Origin: Stratiolaelaps scimitus
Lineage: Eukaryota; Arthropoda; Arachnida; Mesostigmata; Laelapidae
DNA length: 64,000 bases
Direction: 5' to 3'
NCBI GenBank assembly: GCA_019614645.1
Contig: JABWDB010000005.1
Coordinates: 8,650,001-8,714,000 of the forward strand
Of the stretch, positions 45,522 through 58,290 are shown one piece after another. Position 1 is the first letter of the stretch. Every line of letters begins with the position of its first letter. A program made the translations under genes and the position numbers. Below the pieces are notes generated by a model that searched no databases, had not been told where the DNA came from, and saw only the letters and a list, made by a program, of their open reading frames with translations.

Positions 45522-48140
45522 ATGTCGACCTCCATAACCGGTCGGAACATGGCTACCGCAGGCATCGCGCGGCTCGCGAAGTGTAAAAATTTAGCGAATA
45601 CTGCCGCTTTTTTGGGACAGGTAAGGTCGAAGTCAGTAGGAATAATTGTCGAAACGACACCGCAATTATGCTTGACATCAACTCGGATTTAGCACACTAA
45701 ATCAGATCTATTTTGACTAGTTTTATTCCCGTCGAAGGGCCCTGACGACTTGGGAGCCTCCAACTCTCCAGAACTACGATAATTGTAATCGTAGTCGTTA
45801 TTCGAACAAATGTTCTAGTGTTTTCACTCGCGTTGAAGTGAGTGATGGATCGTTGATTGCCTTGTTCGCACACATCTAAGTTGAAAAGAGCTCACGAGTC
45901 AGAGTTTTAGTTTAGGTGGAAATGCAAAACGCATAACAATACAATACTGTGGTTCATATGTGTACGAAGCTTTAGGGGCCTGATCAAATGCCACGAGATA
46001 CTGGTTGGTACGAAATTGTGCCCTATATAATGTCGTGTATGTAACCCCCCCCCCTGTTCAAGCATACAATAATGAGCCTTCCCAGCAAAGTAGTGACTGT
46101 CGAGGGTCACTAAATGGTGCATAGTTTGGCTATATAACATGTTATAACTCGAAGGCCCCGTCGAATGCTTCCTCAGAAGGGTCCAGCGACCTTCCAAGTC
46201 AATGTAACCCCGAAATCAGAAGAGGGAGTTGGGACGTCCCTCACGTTCGTCCAGCCTACAGAAGCTTTACTGGCTTATCTTATCCCTCTATCTCTCTCTC
46301 TTGCACACCATACCGGTCCGGGTTCATGCAATATGCTTTTAGCTAGCTTTTACACTGTATTGATTCAGCGTTTGGGTGAAGTCCTTTGCATTTTGAAAAC
46401 GTCTATGAAAAATGTGAAAATGGCAAAAATTACAGTTAAATAAATACTCCCTTTTTAATCCATATCCTTAAAATATTATCATTGTTTACATTTTCTGCTG
46501 TATTCTCTGGTCCCGTTTGTCCCATTGGCCGCTCGCAGGTTTCGATCCGTACCGGGGTCAGCTTCGTCAAACTCGTCCAGAAAAAGGAGCACTACGATGC
46601 CGATCGGCTTCCCGACGGCACATACGCTCAAGCATGTCTCGACTCCCTCGGTGCTCGCGGGTATGAACGGACCCCCTGCCTGTGTGATATCTCAGTCGAA
46701 TTCCTGTTATATAGTTTTAACTTTAATGGAGTCGCATGTAGGTGATAATTCATTTAGTATCGGGAAACAGAGGTACTTTGCTTTCAAGCGAGTAAATGAT
46801 TAGAGAACGCTTGAGTTGTTCAATTAGGTACGCATGTTTACGAAGCAATACGAACGCAGTATCGTGGACGTTAAATGTTGGCTGAGAGTTAGCCCGAAAA
46901 CCTCTAGGTATGCATGTTTAAAAGGTTCGTCTTATGAAGCAATGCCGAAGTATGTTCTATCGTCGATGTTAAATGTTTAAATGCTGTGAGTCAGCCTGGA
47001 AAATTGACTTTTACTCCAGGTATTTACATGTCGAAAGGAATATAGAATATCCGCGTCATAGATGGCATTGTACGACGCATAAATCGCATTGTAATGGCAT
47101 TGTCCAGCGCCAGGTCGTCAATTCGTAACAATTGAAAATCAATAAGAACGGTGCCGACTTAACAGTCCACGGCTAATTCCAACTGTAGTGACATGAATTG
47201 TGGCAATTATAGCTATAAATGTATTCTATCGTTTTCGTTTCGATGGCGAATTTATGGCAATGTGTGCAATGCGCATTCAAACAGATCAAAGCTATTGGGA
47301 ATGGGTATTTTTATTCTACTAGTTTTTCTGCCATTGGTGTCCGCAGGTTCTGCCGAACACGAAAGTCCTACGATCCGCCGGCTGATATCGAAGAACGCCT
47401 ACATGAGCTGGTGAGCCGTCTGCTCCCATCTGCGCTCGATCGAAATTGGTCAAAGGTGCGATAGCGTGTTCGAGTTCACTTTAAATAAATAGGTAGAGAG
47501 AATAGGTAAACTTTGTTGACCTTCTAACCAATGAGCTCCATCGCCGCCGCGCCGATGATTAGCGTACAAATTGATATCGTCTATTCTGACCCTGCCTCTG
47601 TGTTCGTCAAGGATATCATTGCGTGTTTATCGCAACCGCCCTGCGGGCCTTGAACGTCTCCGCCACAATTGTTCGGCCTGATCTCGGCCCGAAAATACGT
47701 ATAGTGTGGGTTACTATTTTTATAACGGGCATTAATTTCAGGTGACCATAGCAGGCAAGGAGAAGGCGACGTTCATAGCAGAGTGCGCGCGTGAATTTGC
47801 TCACGCAGTGCCTAATAACGAGCTTACGGATCTCTGCAGTGTGGGTGATGTCGCCAAATTCTTCCGAACGCCTGTCGTGGCTCTGAACCCATACGACCGG
47901 CTGGTTTATGCCAAGCCTGGCGACCTGCCGGACAATCTACATGCGGTTCCTGACGGAATTCGCTTCCACCCCGGTGGGGTGGGCCCAGAATCGCTTGGAC
48001 CGGGCGGTCTATTTAAGGGCATTACCGCGTATCCCGGCTCCGGCACCATCGTGTCAGGTCTACTCGCTCGTAAGAAATACGGCCCCGGATTTAGATATGA
48101 TCGTGAGTGGCCTTACGAATTCACTCTTGAGAAGGTCTAG
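45522..48140 (+). CDS. mRpL50: Mitochondrial large-subunit ribosomal protein L50
   Basis: Four plus-strand exons, 45522-45620, 46539-46660, 47347-47455 and 47742-48140, join in frame (phases 0, 2, 0) into 242 codons. All junctions are AG...GT. The protein is a structural part of the mitochondrial 39S subunit. The N-terminus is short, basic and Ala/Thr-rich, as for a mitochondrial targeting peptide. Family matches: RKSYDPPADIEERL (compare Y-PP-D-EERL in animal L50), FIAECAREFAHAVPNNEL, FFRTPV, DLPDNLH, RFHP, and the C-terminal FKGITAYPGSGTIVSGLLARKKY followed by EWPYEF. It is longer than human MRPL50 (158 residues), mainly at the N-terminus. The start ATG at 45522 has a reasonable context. AATAAA follows at 48224-48229. 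It diverges from the citron gene, with about 15 kb between the two starts. Confidence 0.88.
46829..47050 (+). repeat. Two to three diverged tandem units of the 4.76 kb dispersed repeat, in an mRpL50 intron
   Basis: Units begin AGGTACGCATGTTTA, AGGTATGCATGTTTA and AGGTATTTACATGT, and contain the GTTAAATGTTGGCTGAGAGT core at 46872 and a degraded core at about 46967. The unit is roughly 90-110 bases. It lies in the intron between mRpL50 exons 46539-46660 and 47347-47455. Confidence 0.6.
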
Positions 48141-48223
48141 ACGAATGAAATTATCGATGTAGAAGCCATATATTCAGATAGTTATCCTAAGCTGGCTGGC
48201 TGTGTAAATGGAATTGTGTGCAG

Positions 48224-48229
48224 AATAAA
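48224..48229 (+). promoter_or_regulatory. Polyadenylation signal AATAAA of mRpL50
   Basis: AATAAA lies 84 bases after the TAG stop of mRpL50, in the expected orientation. Confidence 0.65.
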
Positions 48230-49234
48230 GCGAATTTTAGATTATTCTTCTTAACGAAGCTGTGATTGTCCTTCGTAAACACATAGCGTCGCTAGTTTTG
48301 TCCCGAAAAAGTAGAAAACACATTCGTAGGTTTGGGTCAACGGTTCTCTTATCTTGAGTTTGTTTTGTTCAATTCAACTCTTCAAATCGGCACACCAGAC
48401 TCCGGTTGTTCGACAACATGACATAAGGTAGTCAAATTTAGAAGCCGTACTTCGATGGCTTCCTTCAGAGTAACAGCAATATTTTTAAACATTATCCTGT
48501 ATGAACTATATGTAGATTCGGCACACAGTCATTCAAACTGTACGTCGGGCTCCTAGGAAAGTAAGGTAAGGCTGCTGAGTTGAACGATTCGAGATACAGT
48601 TTCCAGCGACCTGTAACGATATTCATAATAGCTAGTTTTTGTAGAGCATTTTTTTTATATTTTTGTTAAGCTCTAGAAGTAGCGTTATATTTTGTCGAAG
48701 GGGCCTTAATCTTATAGAAGGCTATTATAAAAACGTGCAAATAATTCGGATATGAATGGGTCTTACAGTTTGGAATTCGGGCCCACGACTATGATAAAAA
48801 TAAATAATATACTACGTAAAAACAGAAGAAGAAAGGTAATATACATATAATATATACATATATATATATATCATATTTTTGGATGAAAATTATGCCCGCT
48901 GAACGTGAAATAAGTCTATGAACCCCCTTCTCTATATATATATATTCCCAATATAAGAACAAGAAGGTCCCGCTTTCCCTGTGCCTAAGGCGTGACCAGG
49001 CTCCGCGAGTGACATATGAGGGTACGAAAGTGTCAGCCACAGTGCGATCCAATAATAAACCCGAATTTTATCTCTGGAAAAAGGGATCACCGACATATAT
49101 GCAGATGCTTCTCATTAGAGTGTTTGTTCAAGAATACAAGGAATAGATGTGAGACGAAGACCTCTGGACATACTCCCGTTTATTAAAGGGTGTTTCGGGC
49201 TACAGTCCGCACTTTTCGTAGAAGATAGTCCGAT

Positions 49235-51004
49235 TTGACGGGTTCTCTACAGCACCAGAAATGTGGAGAACTAGACTACTTCTCAAACGTAAACCTATTG
49301 CAAGATGGATACATTGGTTACCAAGTGAAGTTCCCATATGAGAGGAGGGAACAGAATTATGCTCAAGACCTGATGAGGGCCTTGAGCCTAGTGAGGCCTC
49401 AATGTATAATAGAACCTGGCTCGTTCTACATCGCCCGAAGCCTCATCAAGGAGAGACTATTGAACAGGTTCATGACAAAGCTGAATCCATTTGAGTTGAA
49501 TCCCCAGATCTTCTTATTGTATCTTGTTAAGCAGGTTACGTTTAGCATTAAGTTCATCTCTGGTTGACACAAAGGGCTTTCAGGTATCTCCAGCTACTGG
49601 TTTCTTAACCGCATCAGAAGTCGAATACATTGACGGGTTAATACTGGGTCCAACTAGAGAACCAGCTACTTTCAAACCAAGTTCAATCCATCCCAATAGG
49701 AAGGGATGCTTGTTTTTGCGCTATCAGAAAAAATTTCATCTTTAACAAAGAGTACAAAGAATCCATAAATTTATCATTGGATAATTCCAGTATATCACGT
49801 ACATCTGACATATTACAGCCTCTAGGCAAGTGCATAATTCCTCCAACAGACAATGAACTCCTCATTAAACAAGGACCTCTGATGCAGACCGTCACAACCG
49901 GCTGCGGAGCTGCGAGGGAAAGACTGAACGGCCAAAATTTCCTCAGATAACGTATCTTCCAGGAAAAAGTGAATAGTTTGGTTGTCGTGGGGAAGCGAGA
50001 TTGGAGAAGTAAGCTGATGCTTCATTTGCAAGGCGGTGTAGACGCTGTCTCCAGTGGCAGACGTATCTGTAGAGCAGAGAATACAGGCTGCGTCGGTTAT
50101 ATCACCTTGACCAAATTTTATAGCAGCATTGCTTGCGTCGCGGAGCACTGCGGTAATTGTTTGTGAGCATTAGGTTAACTCGATGTAATACGGTAATCGA
50201 AGCCTCTGCCTTCACGAAATGCAGCGAGATGGGATCGAACGATTCGAGGGAGTGATATTCCATTTTCATTGCGAGTTGGCATTTGTAGCACAAGATGGGG
50301 AAAAAACTGGAAGACAAAACCAAGATCGAGAATCATTTCTCGATTATACTCTAAGAGGTGTATCCGTTACTCCTTCAGCGACTACCACACGTAAAGACTT
50401 CGCTGCGATTCTCAATATAAGAACAGTCTGTAAACAGTTCAAGATACCTTGGGCAGGATTTTCAGTAACTTCTGGATGAAGAGGAATATTGTGAAATTCG
50501 TGGGTGACGTGCCGCGATATGAACTCGAAGATGGTACCCGTACTTGCATCGCTGGCCCTGGAAGCGAGTTATGTTTGATGAAGGCTCCTTTAGAGGTGGA
50601 AAGTTTAACAGAAGCAAACATATAAATTAGCGATCATAACAATCGACCAAGAGTTGATACAGCGGTCAGAGCGGAGTCAATACGTCATAGAGTAAGCCTA
50701 AGGTTATAGCAATGTCGTGGTATATAATTTTCAATATGAATGGGCAGAACAATAGGTTGAAACGTATATGGTACTCAAAACTATCAGTGAATATGCTTTC
50801 TGGGCCAGCTCGAATGACAATACTATTTGTGACACCTGCTGGGGTACCACCTGGAAGTAACCTATGAATCTCCTTAAATCGCTGAAACATATCACCCATT
50901 TCAAACGAGTTCTCATTTTTGCTCAGAATTGTCTGAAATCCATCATCTGTTTCAACAACATCTACAACTTCATCTTCAATACTACTTGACGAGTTTGGTT
51001 TCAA
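49235..51004. pseudogene. Rearranged foreign-looking coding fossil of unknown origin
   Basis: Within 1.8 kb, protein-like open stretches switch strand and frame: plus 49235-49567 and 49524-49745, a further plus stretch to about 49950, minus 50148-49822, plus 50219-50634 and minus 51004-50666. Each has balanced amino-acid composition unlike the repeat-driven ORFs around it. No two join without a frameshift or strand change, and no splice sites separate them. This looks like an inserted gene or element that decayed and was locally inverted. I do not recognise the family. An endogenous non-retroviral viral element and an unfamiliar transposon are both possible, and some of the opposite-strand ORFs may be chance. 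No intact product is encoded. Confidence 0.35.
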
Positions 51005-51249
51005 CCTTTTGGGAAACGCTGGGTTACGTCACGTAGGGATTAACGGATCTTACAGGATTAAGTCTAAACACATCGGAATGGCCACAGGAGAATCGACTCA
51101 AGGACAAATTAAATCAGAGCAACGTTACGAAGCTGCACACCCGACCACCTGTGATGCTCGTGGCTGGACTTGTTCACATCTCGTACCACCATATTGCCTG
51201 TGAGATCAGATTTTGCTCTGGAGCCACCTCTGAGCTTTGCGCCTATTAT

Positions 51250-53047
51250 CATCGAAGTCTTATAGGAACTTTCGCACTGTAGTGGGCAACATGCCGCGTC
51301 AGATTCATGGCAAAGCTGTCATATTTGAAGCCCAGGCGCCATGAATATGATTTTTGTCTCTTTCTCTCTCTGAAGGTACATACCTACTATATATATATAT
51401 ATATATATATATGGTCAATGAGATCGCGTTTTGTTGGGCGACTATTTGAGCATCCTGTAAGTCGAATGACTCATAAAGCGTAGCTCTACGAATGGAGCAG
51501 AAGCGGTTACGGTCAGTGCCTAACCCTTAAACGGCGTGGGCAATGAATGGAGAGGAGCTGCAATATTCCACGAGGTATCTGGGGGACTGTCAGTTTGTCG
51601 TACGCGAACGTATTATAGTAGTTTTATCTCATCGATTCGAAAGAAAACTTGCTGACAATGTGACAGACGTAGGAGTTAGGTCGTAAGCGATCGATGGAGG
51701 AATCAGAACGCTAGAAACGGGCCGTTACTGGTGATATACATTATGGAGGGGGAAATTCTAGACTTAGAAGGGCTAAATTGGGCGGAGCGGTCTCTGTCAT
51801 CGTGCGTGTAATTATCTAGATGATATAACGGGTATGGCGGTTCCCACTTTAAGAAACCACACTTCTGGGCTTGTCCTTTATTTGGCTTGTTCTTGTTTTT
51901 TAATACGAACACTTGAATAAGTAATAAACTGGCCATCAAAATAAATTCTATCGGTGATCTCCCGCGCTAGTACGACACTATTCTTAAACATGTAGGAAAC
52001 ACGTTCAAAAACGCTCCAGTTGCCGTGGCGACGGTTCTAATTGATCTAAGTTGGCCTAATTTAATTGGCATGCTCAACAATGGCCCAGCCCAACAATGGA
52101 TAAGCCAGACAAGTCCGTGGTTCCATTATATGGAACTATCATCACAGCGTCTTACATGATCCTGAAGCTATGGCAGGAACAAATTCAATATTCTCGATCA
52201 ATCCAAGGAGGGTTCTCGCCGCTGGCTCCAATTTGAAATGCGCATTCTGCTGAGATCAGAAGCTATCGCTTTGCTTCAAACACCTGGTGGAAGGACCTTT
52301 GAATGGGGAGAGGTCCCATTCATAGTTACAGTGGTCTTATCGTCGGCGCGCACGGACACCAGAAGTAAGGTGTATAGCCGAAAATGTCGCTCGGACTCGA
52401 CCTATCTTCCGAAATAGTTGACCGATTTTCTCATGAGGGACGAATTCGTGTTGGGCAATCCGAAAAGCCATAGGTATTGATTTTCAAGGTTTTTTTATGA
52501 TTTATTTTATTTTTGCAAAATATGCTACACATTGATTTAGAGTCGATATGACTTTGTTGTATCATACGGTGTTCTCGTCAGCTAGTGCCAAGAATTAAAA
52601 TTAATGTGGCAAAAATGAATATTCCTAAACATTTTGAATCATATTTTCTTGACTACAAGAGAAAGCCATGAACTTCTCATAATATTTTCAGATAAAACCA
52701 GAATAGGTCAGTCCACGATATGCGGACTTCGAATGTACTCGACCATTATTCCCAATGCCAGTTGCGCGGTAGTTACAAACCGCCACCGGTGTAGCCCTAC
52801 ATTAACTTAATTAATTGCACTAACCTTTCCAATATTTCCATAGATGCACGGCACCGTGTCACTACAACGGAGTTGGGCGCTAAAGCTCATAAAATATAGA
52901 TAACGTCAGCAGAGTGACTGCGGTTCGCCAGGATGTGTCGGGCGTCTGCTGTTGAGAGGGAGCGCTGGAAAATGTCGTCTCAAAGATATTATAGATTTCC
53001 CCGCTTTGTGCTCGGTCCATACGTGTACACTGATCTATATACACCGA

Positions 53048-53089
<42 letters not shown>

Positions 53090-53610
53090 CATTCATTTCG
53101 CACAGTTCGTGCAGCTGCGAACTTAGGCACGATTGTGACCAGGGCTTGTGGGCCTGATACATCCACGTATATTTTATAACGAATAATATAGTTACAATTG
53201 AAAAAAAGCAGATACTATGTTACTCTAGAAATTCAAGCTTGAACCATACGAGTAACGCACGTGTGGAGATTCGCGCTGTTCAAGCGGAACCGCACATTTG
53301 CCTGAATCTATTTTAGGATCAAAATAACTCTCAAGTATTTACATATGTATGTTAAACACTCAACGTGAATCAACGATAAGTGCCACTTGCTGCACGACTC
53401 TCTCAGCTTCATCACCTATTCATCAGAAGTACTTGAAGGGCAACGATGTTAAGAAGTTACCTTTTGATGTCAAATAAAAGTCATAATAATAACAATATAC
53501 TACTAATAATAATAATGATCGTCCGTGCAATGAGGCAGACGAAACAATATAATATACTTAATAAGTATGTTTTATATATACGAATACGAAAGTATGAAGC
53601 ATCAAGTATA
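51250..53610. other. No supported gene
   Basis: Contains (AT)n runs near 51389 and 53050. ORFs are short or made by the AT runs. No splice-bounded frame was recognised. Confidence 0.55.
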
Positions 53611-53614
53611 GTGA

Positions 53615-53925
53615 AGCCAAGCTACGGAAGTACGCCGCACTCCTGGCCACCCACCCTTTTCCCCCCTTGCTTTTGAAACCTTGGGCGAGCACGGCCCCCT
53701 CACTGCGAACTTCCTTGAAGGAGTCTACCATAGGCTGATCCGCGCCACCGGGGACAAGCGCGTAGGATCTTTCCTTATGCAACGCCTGTCCCTCGCTGTG
53801 CAGAGAAGCCATGCCATTGACTTCCTCAGGACAATGTCGGCCTCGGCCCCGGTCGCCTACTAATCACCCCCCCCGCAAATAATAACAAATTCTTAATTAT
53901 TGTATGTTTGAATAAATATATTGAA
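53615..53925 (+). mobile_element. 5'-truncated LINE (non-LTR retrotransposon) 3' end, copy 2
   Basis: The end of a reverse-transcriptase ORF2-like protein is visible: KLRKYAALLA, then, after at least one frameshift near 53.67 kb, HGPLTANFLEGVYHRLIRAT and QRLSLAVQRSHAIDFLRTMS with a stop at 53861-53863. It is followed by the same 3' UTR as at 2.8 kb, ending TGTATGTTTGAATAAATA. A C-terminus with VQRGNA/VQRSHA near the stop is common in arthropod LINE ORF2 proteins. The RT and endonuclease domains are not present. Confidence 0.65.
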
Positions 53926-54422
53926 TAGCTGAGTAGTTACAGTATTGGGATAATATATTCACTTGGAGGACAAGGTACTCGGAAATGAGAACAAGTTTCA
54001 GGAGATAAATAACACTAAAAGAAGATTGGCAATTTTCAAAGAACGTGGGCACAGAGACACAGAGATAAGAAGAATAAAAATGAACGAATAATAAGCAAGT
54101 AAAAATATATTGTGGTAAGGATAATAGCGACATAAATATCTGCTGAGCATACCTTAAAAAAAAATATATATATATAGATATATATAGGATGCCTTTTGTA
54201 TTAGAGCTGCGCATTTAGTAGTAGCAGTTATGTATTCAACATCATTGATTGGACTTTTTTGTTGCCTCTACCATTGTACCTGCGTCGTGGCGCACGCGAC
54301 GAATCTAGCAGCAGCTATTACGAGCAGGCTGCGTTGATCCCACTAAGTGTGTAAACTACTCGGAGATATGAATTAGACCTCTGTGACCTGTTGACCTTCG
54401 GGCCTTACCTATACCTCCGCAG

Positions 54423-54792
54423 CAGGCAGCCATACAGCTCGGCGCCTCTTCACGATACCATGTGACGGCGGGTTCGTTGCCTCCACTGAAGATCACGCAG
54501 GGTGGGTTCGATCGCTTGTATTTAACCCGATCTCGAAAGCCCTCCTACTTGCCGGGCTCCGCCCGAGACTCCGCCTACCAGCACCGGTGCGTGTTTGCGA
54601 ACTGACAGAGGGCGTCACTGCGGAGAACGTAGAGAGTACTCTGGAAAGAGTCGAGCGTTATGTTTCGTCCCTGTTGGTTCCCGCTCGCGGCGAAGCCGAC
54701 ACGACAAATGAGGTCTGTAGCACGCGTTCCGGACGTGAAACTCTAGCCCAAATTGCATGGCTAATGTTGTTGAAACGAGTGCCTGATTGGAT
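54423..54792 (+). CDS. Unrecognised protein-coding exon
   Basis: A plus-strand frame is open from 54395 to 54949 without a required start. A pyrimidine-rich acceptor (CCTATACCTCCGCAG) ends at 54422 and a GTATGT donor begins at 54793, which frames an exon of 370 bases with phases 1 in and 2 out. The peptide is varied and host-like, with pieces such as CDGGFVASTEDHAGWVRSL, VFNPISKALLLAGLRPRL and ETLAQIAWLMLLKRVPDW. It is GC-richer than the AT-rich flanks. I could not assign a family or place adjacent exons with confidence. A weaker candidate exon lies at 56326-56459. It could also be a relic of another gene. Confidence 0.45.
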
Positions 54793-54949
54793 GTATGTGT
54801 GCACGAGAAACACACACACACATCTTGGTCGAAACAAGTCAGCGTATCCCTATGTTACAATGTCTATGAACTCGCGATCGGATGATGTCCACGAAGTATT
54901 TCGGGCAAGCTTGTTACACCAGCGTTACGCATGTAGCGGTCAAACGTAG

Positions 54950-56325
54950 AGAATAGCAACTAGATAACTGTTCCGTTTGCGAATACGGTGCATGGGTGGC
55001 CTGTGAGAGGCGTAGGTGTGACAAACACCAATAGTCACGCAGTTAATTGGTATGGTCATTCCACATTCGGTGGGCACGGTCCTTCACAAATATTATTTGT
55101 TTTATTTTCACTCCGTTCGAGTAATTACAACGGTGTGTACAATATACAAGTCAGTTTCCGATGTGTAAGGTTTCAAGTAAAAATTCTAGAAGCATTTTTT
55201 TTTTAAAACATAGTTCCATCTGATTGCATTGATCAATGTATATTTAATTCTACGACTAGATTAGGCATTTATATTTAAGAGATGGCTAATTGACCTAATT
55301 GCTTCGCATTTTCCTGCGTGGTATCTCTCACATTTTTTACTACAGAATTATCCTTCACAAATATCGCTAATAGAAGAGAAATAATTACCTATAGTCAGTG
55401 GGGTCTTAACGCAAGTTGTGACGACATGAGCGCGTTCAGTAAGCGTCGATTACATATATATATATATATATCATTATTATCCTAGTGAACGACGATGGTA
55501 CAAATATAAGACTGCTCACACATTTAGCCATGGTATGCCAATGACGGGTGTTGCATAAAATAATAGTGCAAGCCATACGTATTAGCCGCAATCGCTAACA
55601 CAGACAGATGATACTCAATCAATCCATTTGTGTTATCATTATTATTATTTATTTATTTTTATTATTGCGTTATTCATTCGTTAAGTGTATTGTGACTCGG
55701 CTAAAGTCCCAATAAGGCCCTTTCCAGTGGGCGATGCTGGCAATATCTTACAGCGAGATAAAATTGTTTCCTCGCTAACCGCCGTTCGAGTGCGAGGCAG
55801 GGGCCGCCATCCGGGACATATAGCCAAGAATAACTCCATCCGCGAGCAGAATACCTCCCCCGCTCAGCAACTCTCTTGTGGTTGCTTGATGTGGCTAACT
55901 ACTGTTCGCTATGATGCTCGAAGCCAAACGAAGAACATCGATGCCTTGAAACCAAAAATCGCTTCGAAATGACAGCAACTAATTTATTCAAGCGTCTGCA
56001 AACGATTCGTTGCAGCCAAACGGCTCCTCGGCCAGCTTGCCGAACGAGTCATGTGTACACGGCCCTCATTCACCTGTATGGACAGTGTGTTATTTTGGTG
56101 GAATTGGGTCTCGGGACACAGCGCACGCGGGTCGATATGCACCGCAATCATCAAAAATTCACTGGTCGGCGAGTATTAACGATATTATGATGATACCGCT
56201 GCGGCTGCTACTGCTGCTGCTGCTGTTGCTATGAATGAAACCCGCCGGTTCATTTCGATTTGCGACGTTGCTTGCTAATCTAACCACTACGTGTAAATAT
56301 TGGTCGAGTCGCGACTACTTGTTAG
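54950..56325. other. No clearly supported gene
   Basis: Several overlapping plus-strand ORFs occur at 55.69-56.23 kb (for example 55685-55972), with competing frames that I could not separate. A run of CTG at about 56200-56230 gives a poly-Leu tail in one of them. Exons belonging with 54423-54792 may hide here. Confidence 0.4.
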
Positions 56326-56459
56326 ACAAGGTGACATTCGGCCCAAAGGGAGTTTGGCGAGGTTCGAAGCCTAGTTTCGATGTGAGAAGGTCACCTCAGC
56401 AGATACTCGATCATATCGAAGCTGAGGTCGAGAATACAAGTCGAAAAGCTGAACAGAAA
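56326..56459 (+). CDS. Weak candidate exon with coiled-coil character
   Basis: An acceptor-like TTGTTAG ends at 56325 (another AG ends at 56330) and a GTACGATG donor begins at 56460. The frame reads FGPKGVWRGSKPSFDVRR and then QQILDHIEAEVENTSRKAEQ, a charged helical stretch. A second frame over the same bases also reads like a coiled coil (VEKLNRKYDDLRNHLQ), so the frame is uncertain. Phase does not match the exon at 54.4-54.8 kb directly. Confidence 0.22.
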
Positions 56460-56978
56460 GTACGATGACCTGCGCAACCATCTACAATACACCACCAATA
56501 CCTCCTTTATTTTTAGCCGGGGTGGAGGGCGAGGAGACACCTGTGAAATTGGGTGTAGTAGACACCTGGACCGGTGTGCAAGCCTTCTTCTTACTACTAA
56601 ATACTTACTAAATAATAAAAAATACGTGCTATCGAGGGTAGTGCTTCAGGTGATGCGACAATCATGTACTTTCTCTCTCTCATTTAGTGCCCGCCGTGCA
56701 GTGGCACATAGAGCGGCCGTTGCAAGAGGTTAACAGGCTATTTACTATATATATCCTCGCGCTGGTTGGCCGATAGGGATCCACGTGAAGGGCAACTCCG
56801 GTGGGTAGGCACCAAAGTCGCGATGCCCGAAGTGAAGGCTGTCTTCAGTCTAATATAGAATGCAGGTAGCGAGTTTTCAGACTTCAGTGGTCTCAACCAC
56901 TTATCCGGTATGATACTACGTGGTATCTAGTGATTTTGTATCTAGTTGGCAGTGGAAACAGCGGTGATCAGGGACATA

Positions 56979-58290
56979 CAGTGGTGTGCATAAACTTAAC
57001 GCACCCCTGTATTTCAACAAATCGTTACAAAGAATACACATTTCAGGCATTTATTGTGGATCAGATTAATGTACGTGTCAAATAGCATACACGCTACAAA
57101 GAACAGCGCATATGACGTCGCATGCAGCCTGCTACCATAAAATGTGTCATATTTCGGTTGTGCAAAATAATAACGCACTCTCAGTTATCGAGTGTTCTCG
57201 CTGAATTAATTCTCGTTTTCTTGTGCTAATCAGTACCGTGTGACCCCTCCCTTACAAATTATAACGTCAAAGACCCGGTTTGGCATACTATCAATGAGAT
57301 TTAGCAGGATCTGGCCTCCAGGCTCCCAACAACGCCTCTTTTAGTGCTTCCACGGGTGTATACAGTCGATTCGACGCATCCACTCGGTGGACAAGAATGC
57401 CCCAGAGGTTCTCCATCGGGTTGAGATCAGGAGAACATGCTGGCCACTCTAAGGTTTCAATGTCATGCCGTCTTAACCACGCACGTGTACTAGCGCTGAC
57501 GTGAATTAAACCGTCATCTTGTTGGAAAACAATTGGCAGTCGATGAAATCTGCTCCTAAGCGGTAGTAGGTTGTTGGTCAACATCTGCTGATAGTCCTCG
57601 CTATTCATTTGAGATAAAATGACAGCGAGTGGGAGTCTGCCAAGAGAAGTGAAAGCTCCCTAAACCATGACGGTGCCGCGACCGAAGTTGCACTTTGAGA
57701 TGTACCGCGGCCCTTTACGTACATCATGCCAATAACCGTTAAATCCATCTGGCCCGTCCAAATTGAATTTCTTCTCGTCACTGAGGATGATCTGAAACAA
57801 CACAGTACCTTTTAGATAGATGTGCACCTACAAGATACTCTTTAAAAAACGCTGCCCAATACTCACCAATTTCCAGTCTCTGGTCATATTGTTGCGGGCG
57901 AAGTTTAGTCGCGCTGTCGCGGTCTTGTTTTCATTTGCGCCCGTATGATATGCGGATAAAGCTTAATTGTCCTTAAAACTGTTGATCTATGAACCTGAAG
58001 GTTTAACTCTCGCCTGATTGCTTCACAACTTATGGTCGAATTCAAGGCTAATCGACAGATGTGCATGGCACGCTGGCTGATCTTTCGTGGACGTCCTTTA
58101 GACGCTTATTAGTACCATACGTCGACGGACTGCGTAAATAATTTTGTACTACGTGACGACCCCTGCCAATTTCTCTGGAAATTGCAACCTGGGTCTTTCC
58201 TGCTCGGTGTAAAGCAGTAATAACTGCTTTCTCTGCATCAGTAAGGCTCGAAGCGTGCCCCATGACGGTCGATGATTTCGCTGTCATATT
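56979..58290 (-). mobile_element. Broken Tc3-like Tc1/mariner transposon
   Basis: The transposase runs on the minus strand. The N-terminal helix-turn-helix part (58048-58287) reads LTDAEKAVITALHRAGKT and RGRHVVQNYLRSP. The catalytic core runs about 57785-57291. The first Asp is in DEKKFNLDG, the second in FQQDD and the Glu in DLNPMENLWG. The 34 residues between the last two make it DD34E, and the sequence is closest to the Tc3 branch. Damage: frameshifts between N-terminal and core parts, a TAG in place of the Trp codon of MVWG (plus 57660-57662), and a frameshift before the last 20 codons (original stop at 57230-57232). A left end after TA, CAGTGGTGTGCATAAACTT, lies at 56979. I could not find its inverted partner past 58290, so the element is dead and probably truncated. 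Confidence 0.85.
57230..58287 (-). pseudogene. Tc3-like transposase pseudogene
   Basis: Coding remains of the element described for 56979-58290. At least three lesions (two frameshifts and one nonsense change in the MVWG motif) rule out a working enzyme. The DDE residues are still readable, so the copy is not very old. Start candidates are the Met at 58287 or the later Met of MGHASSLT at about 58263. Confidence 0.8.
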
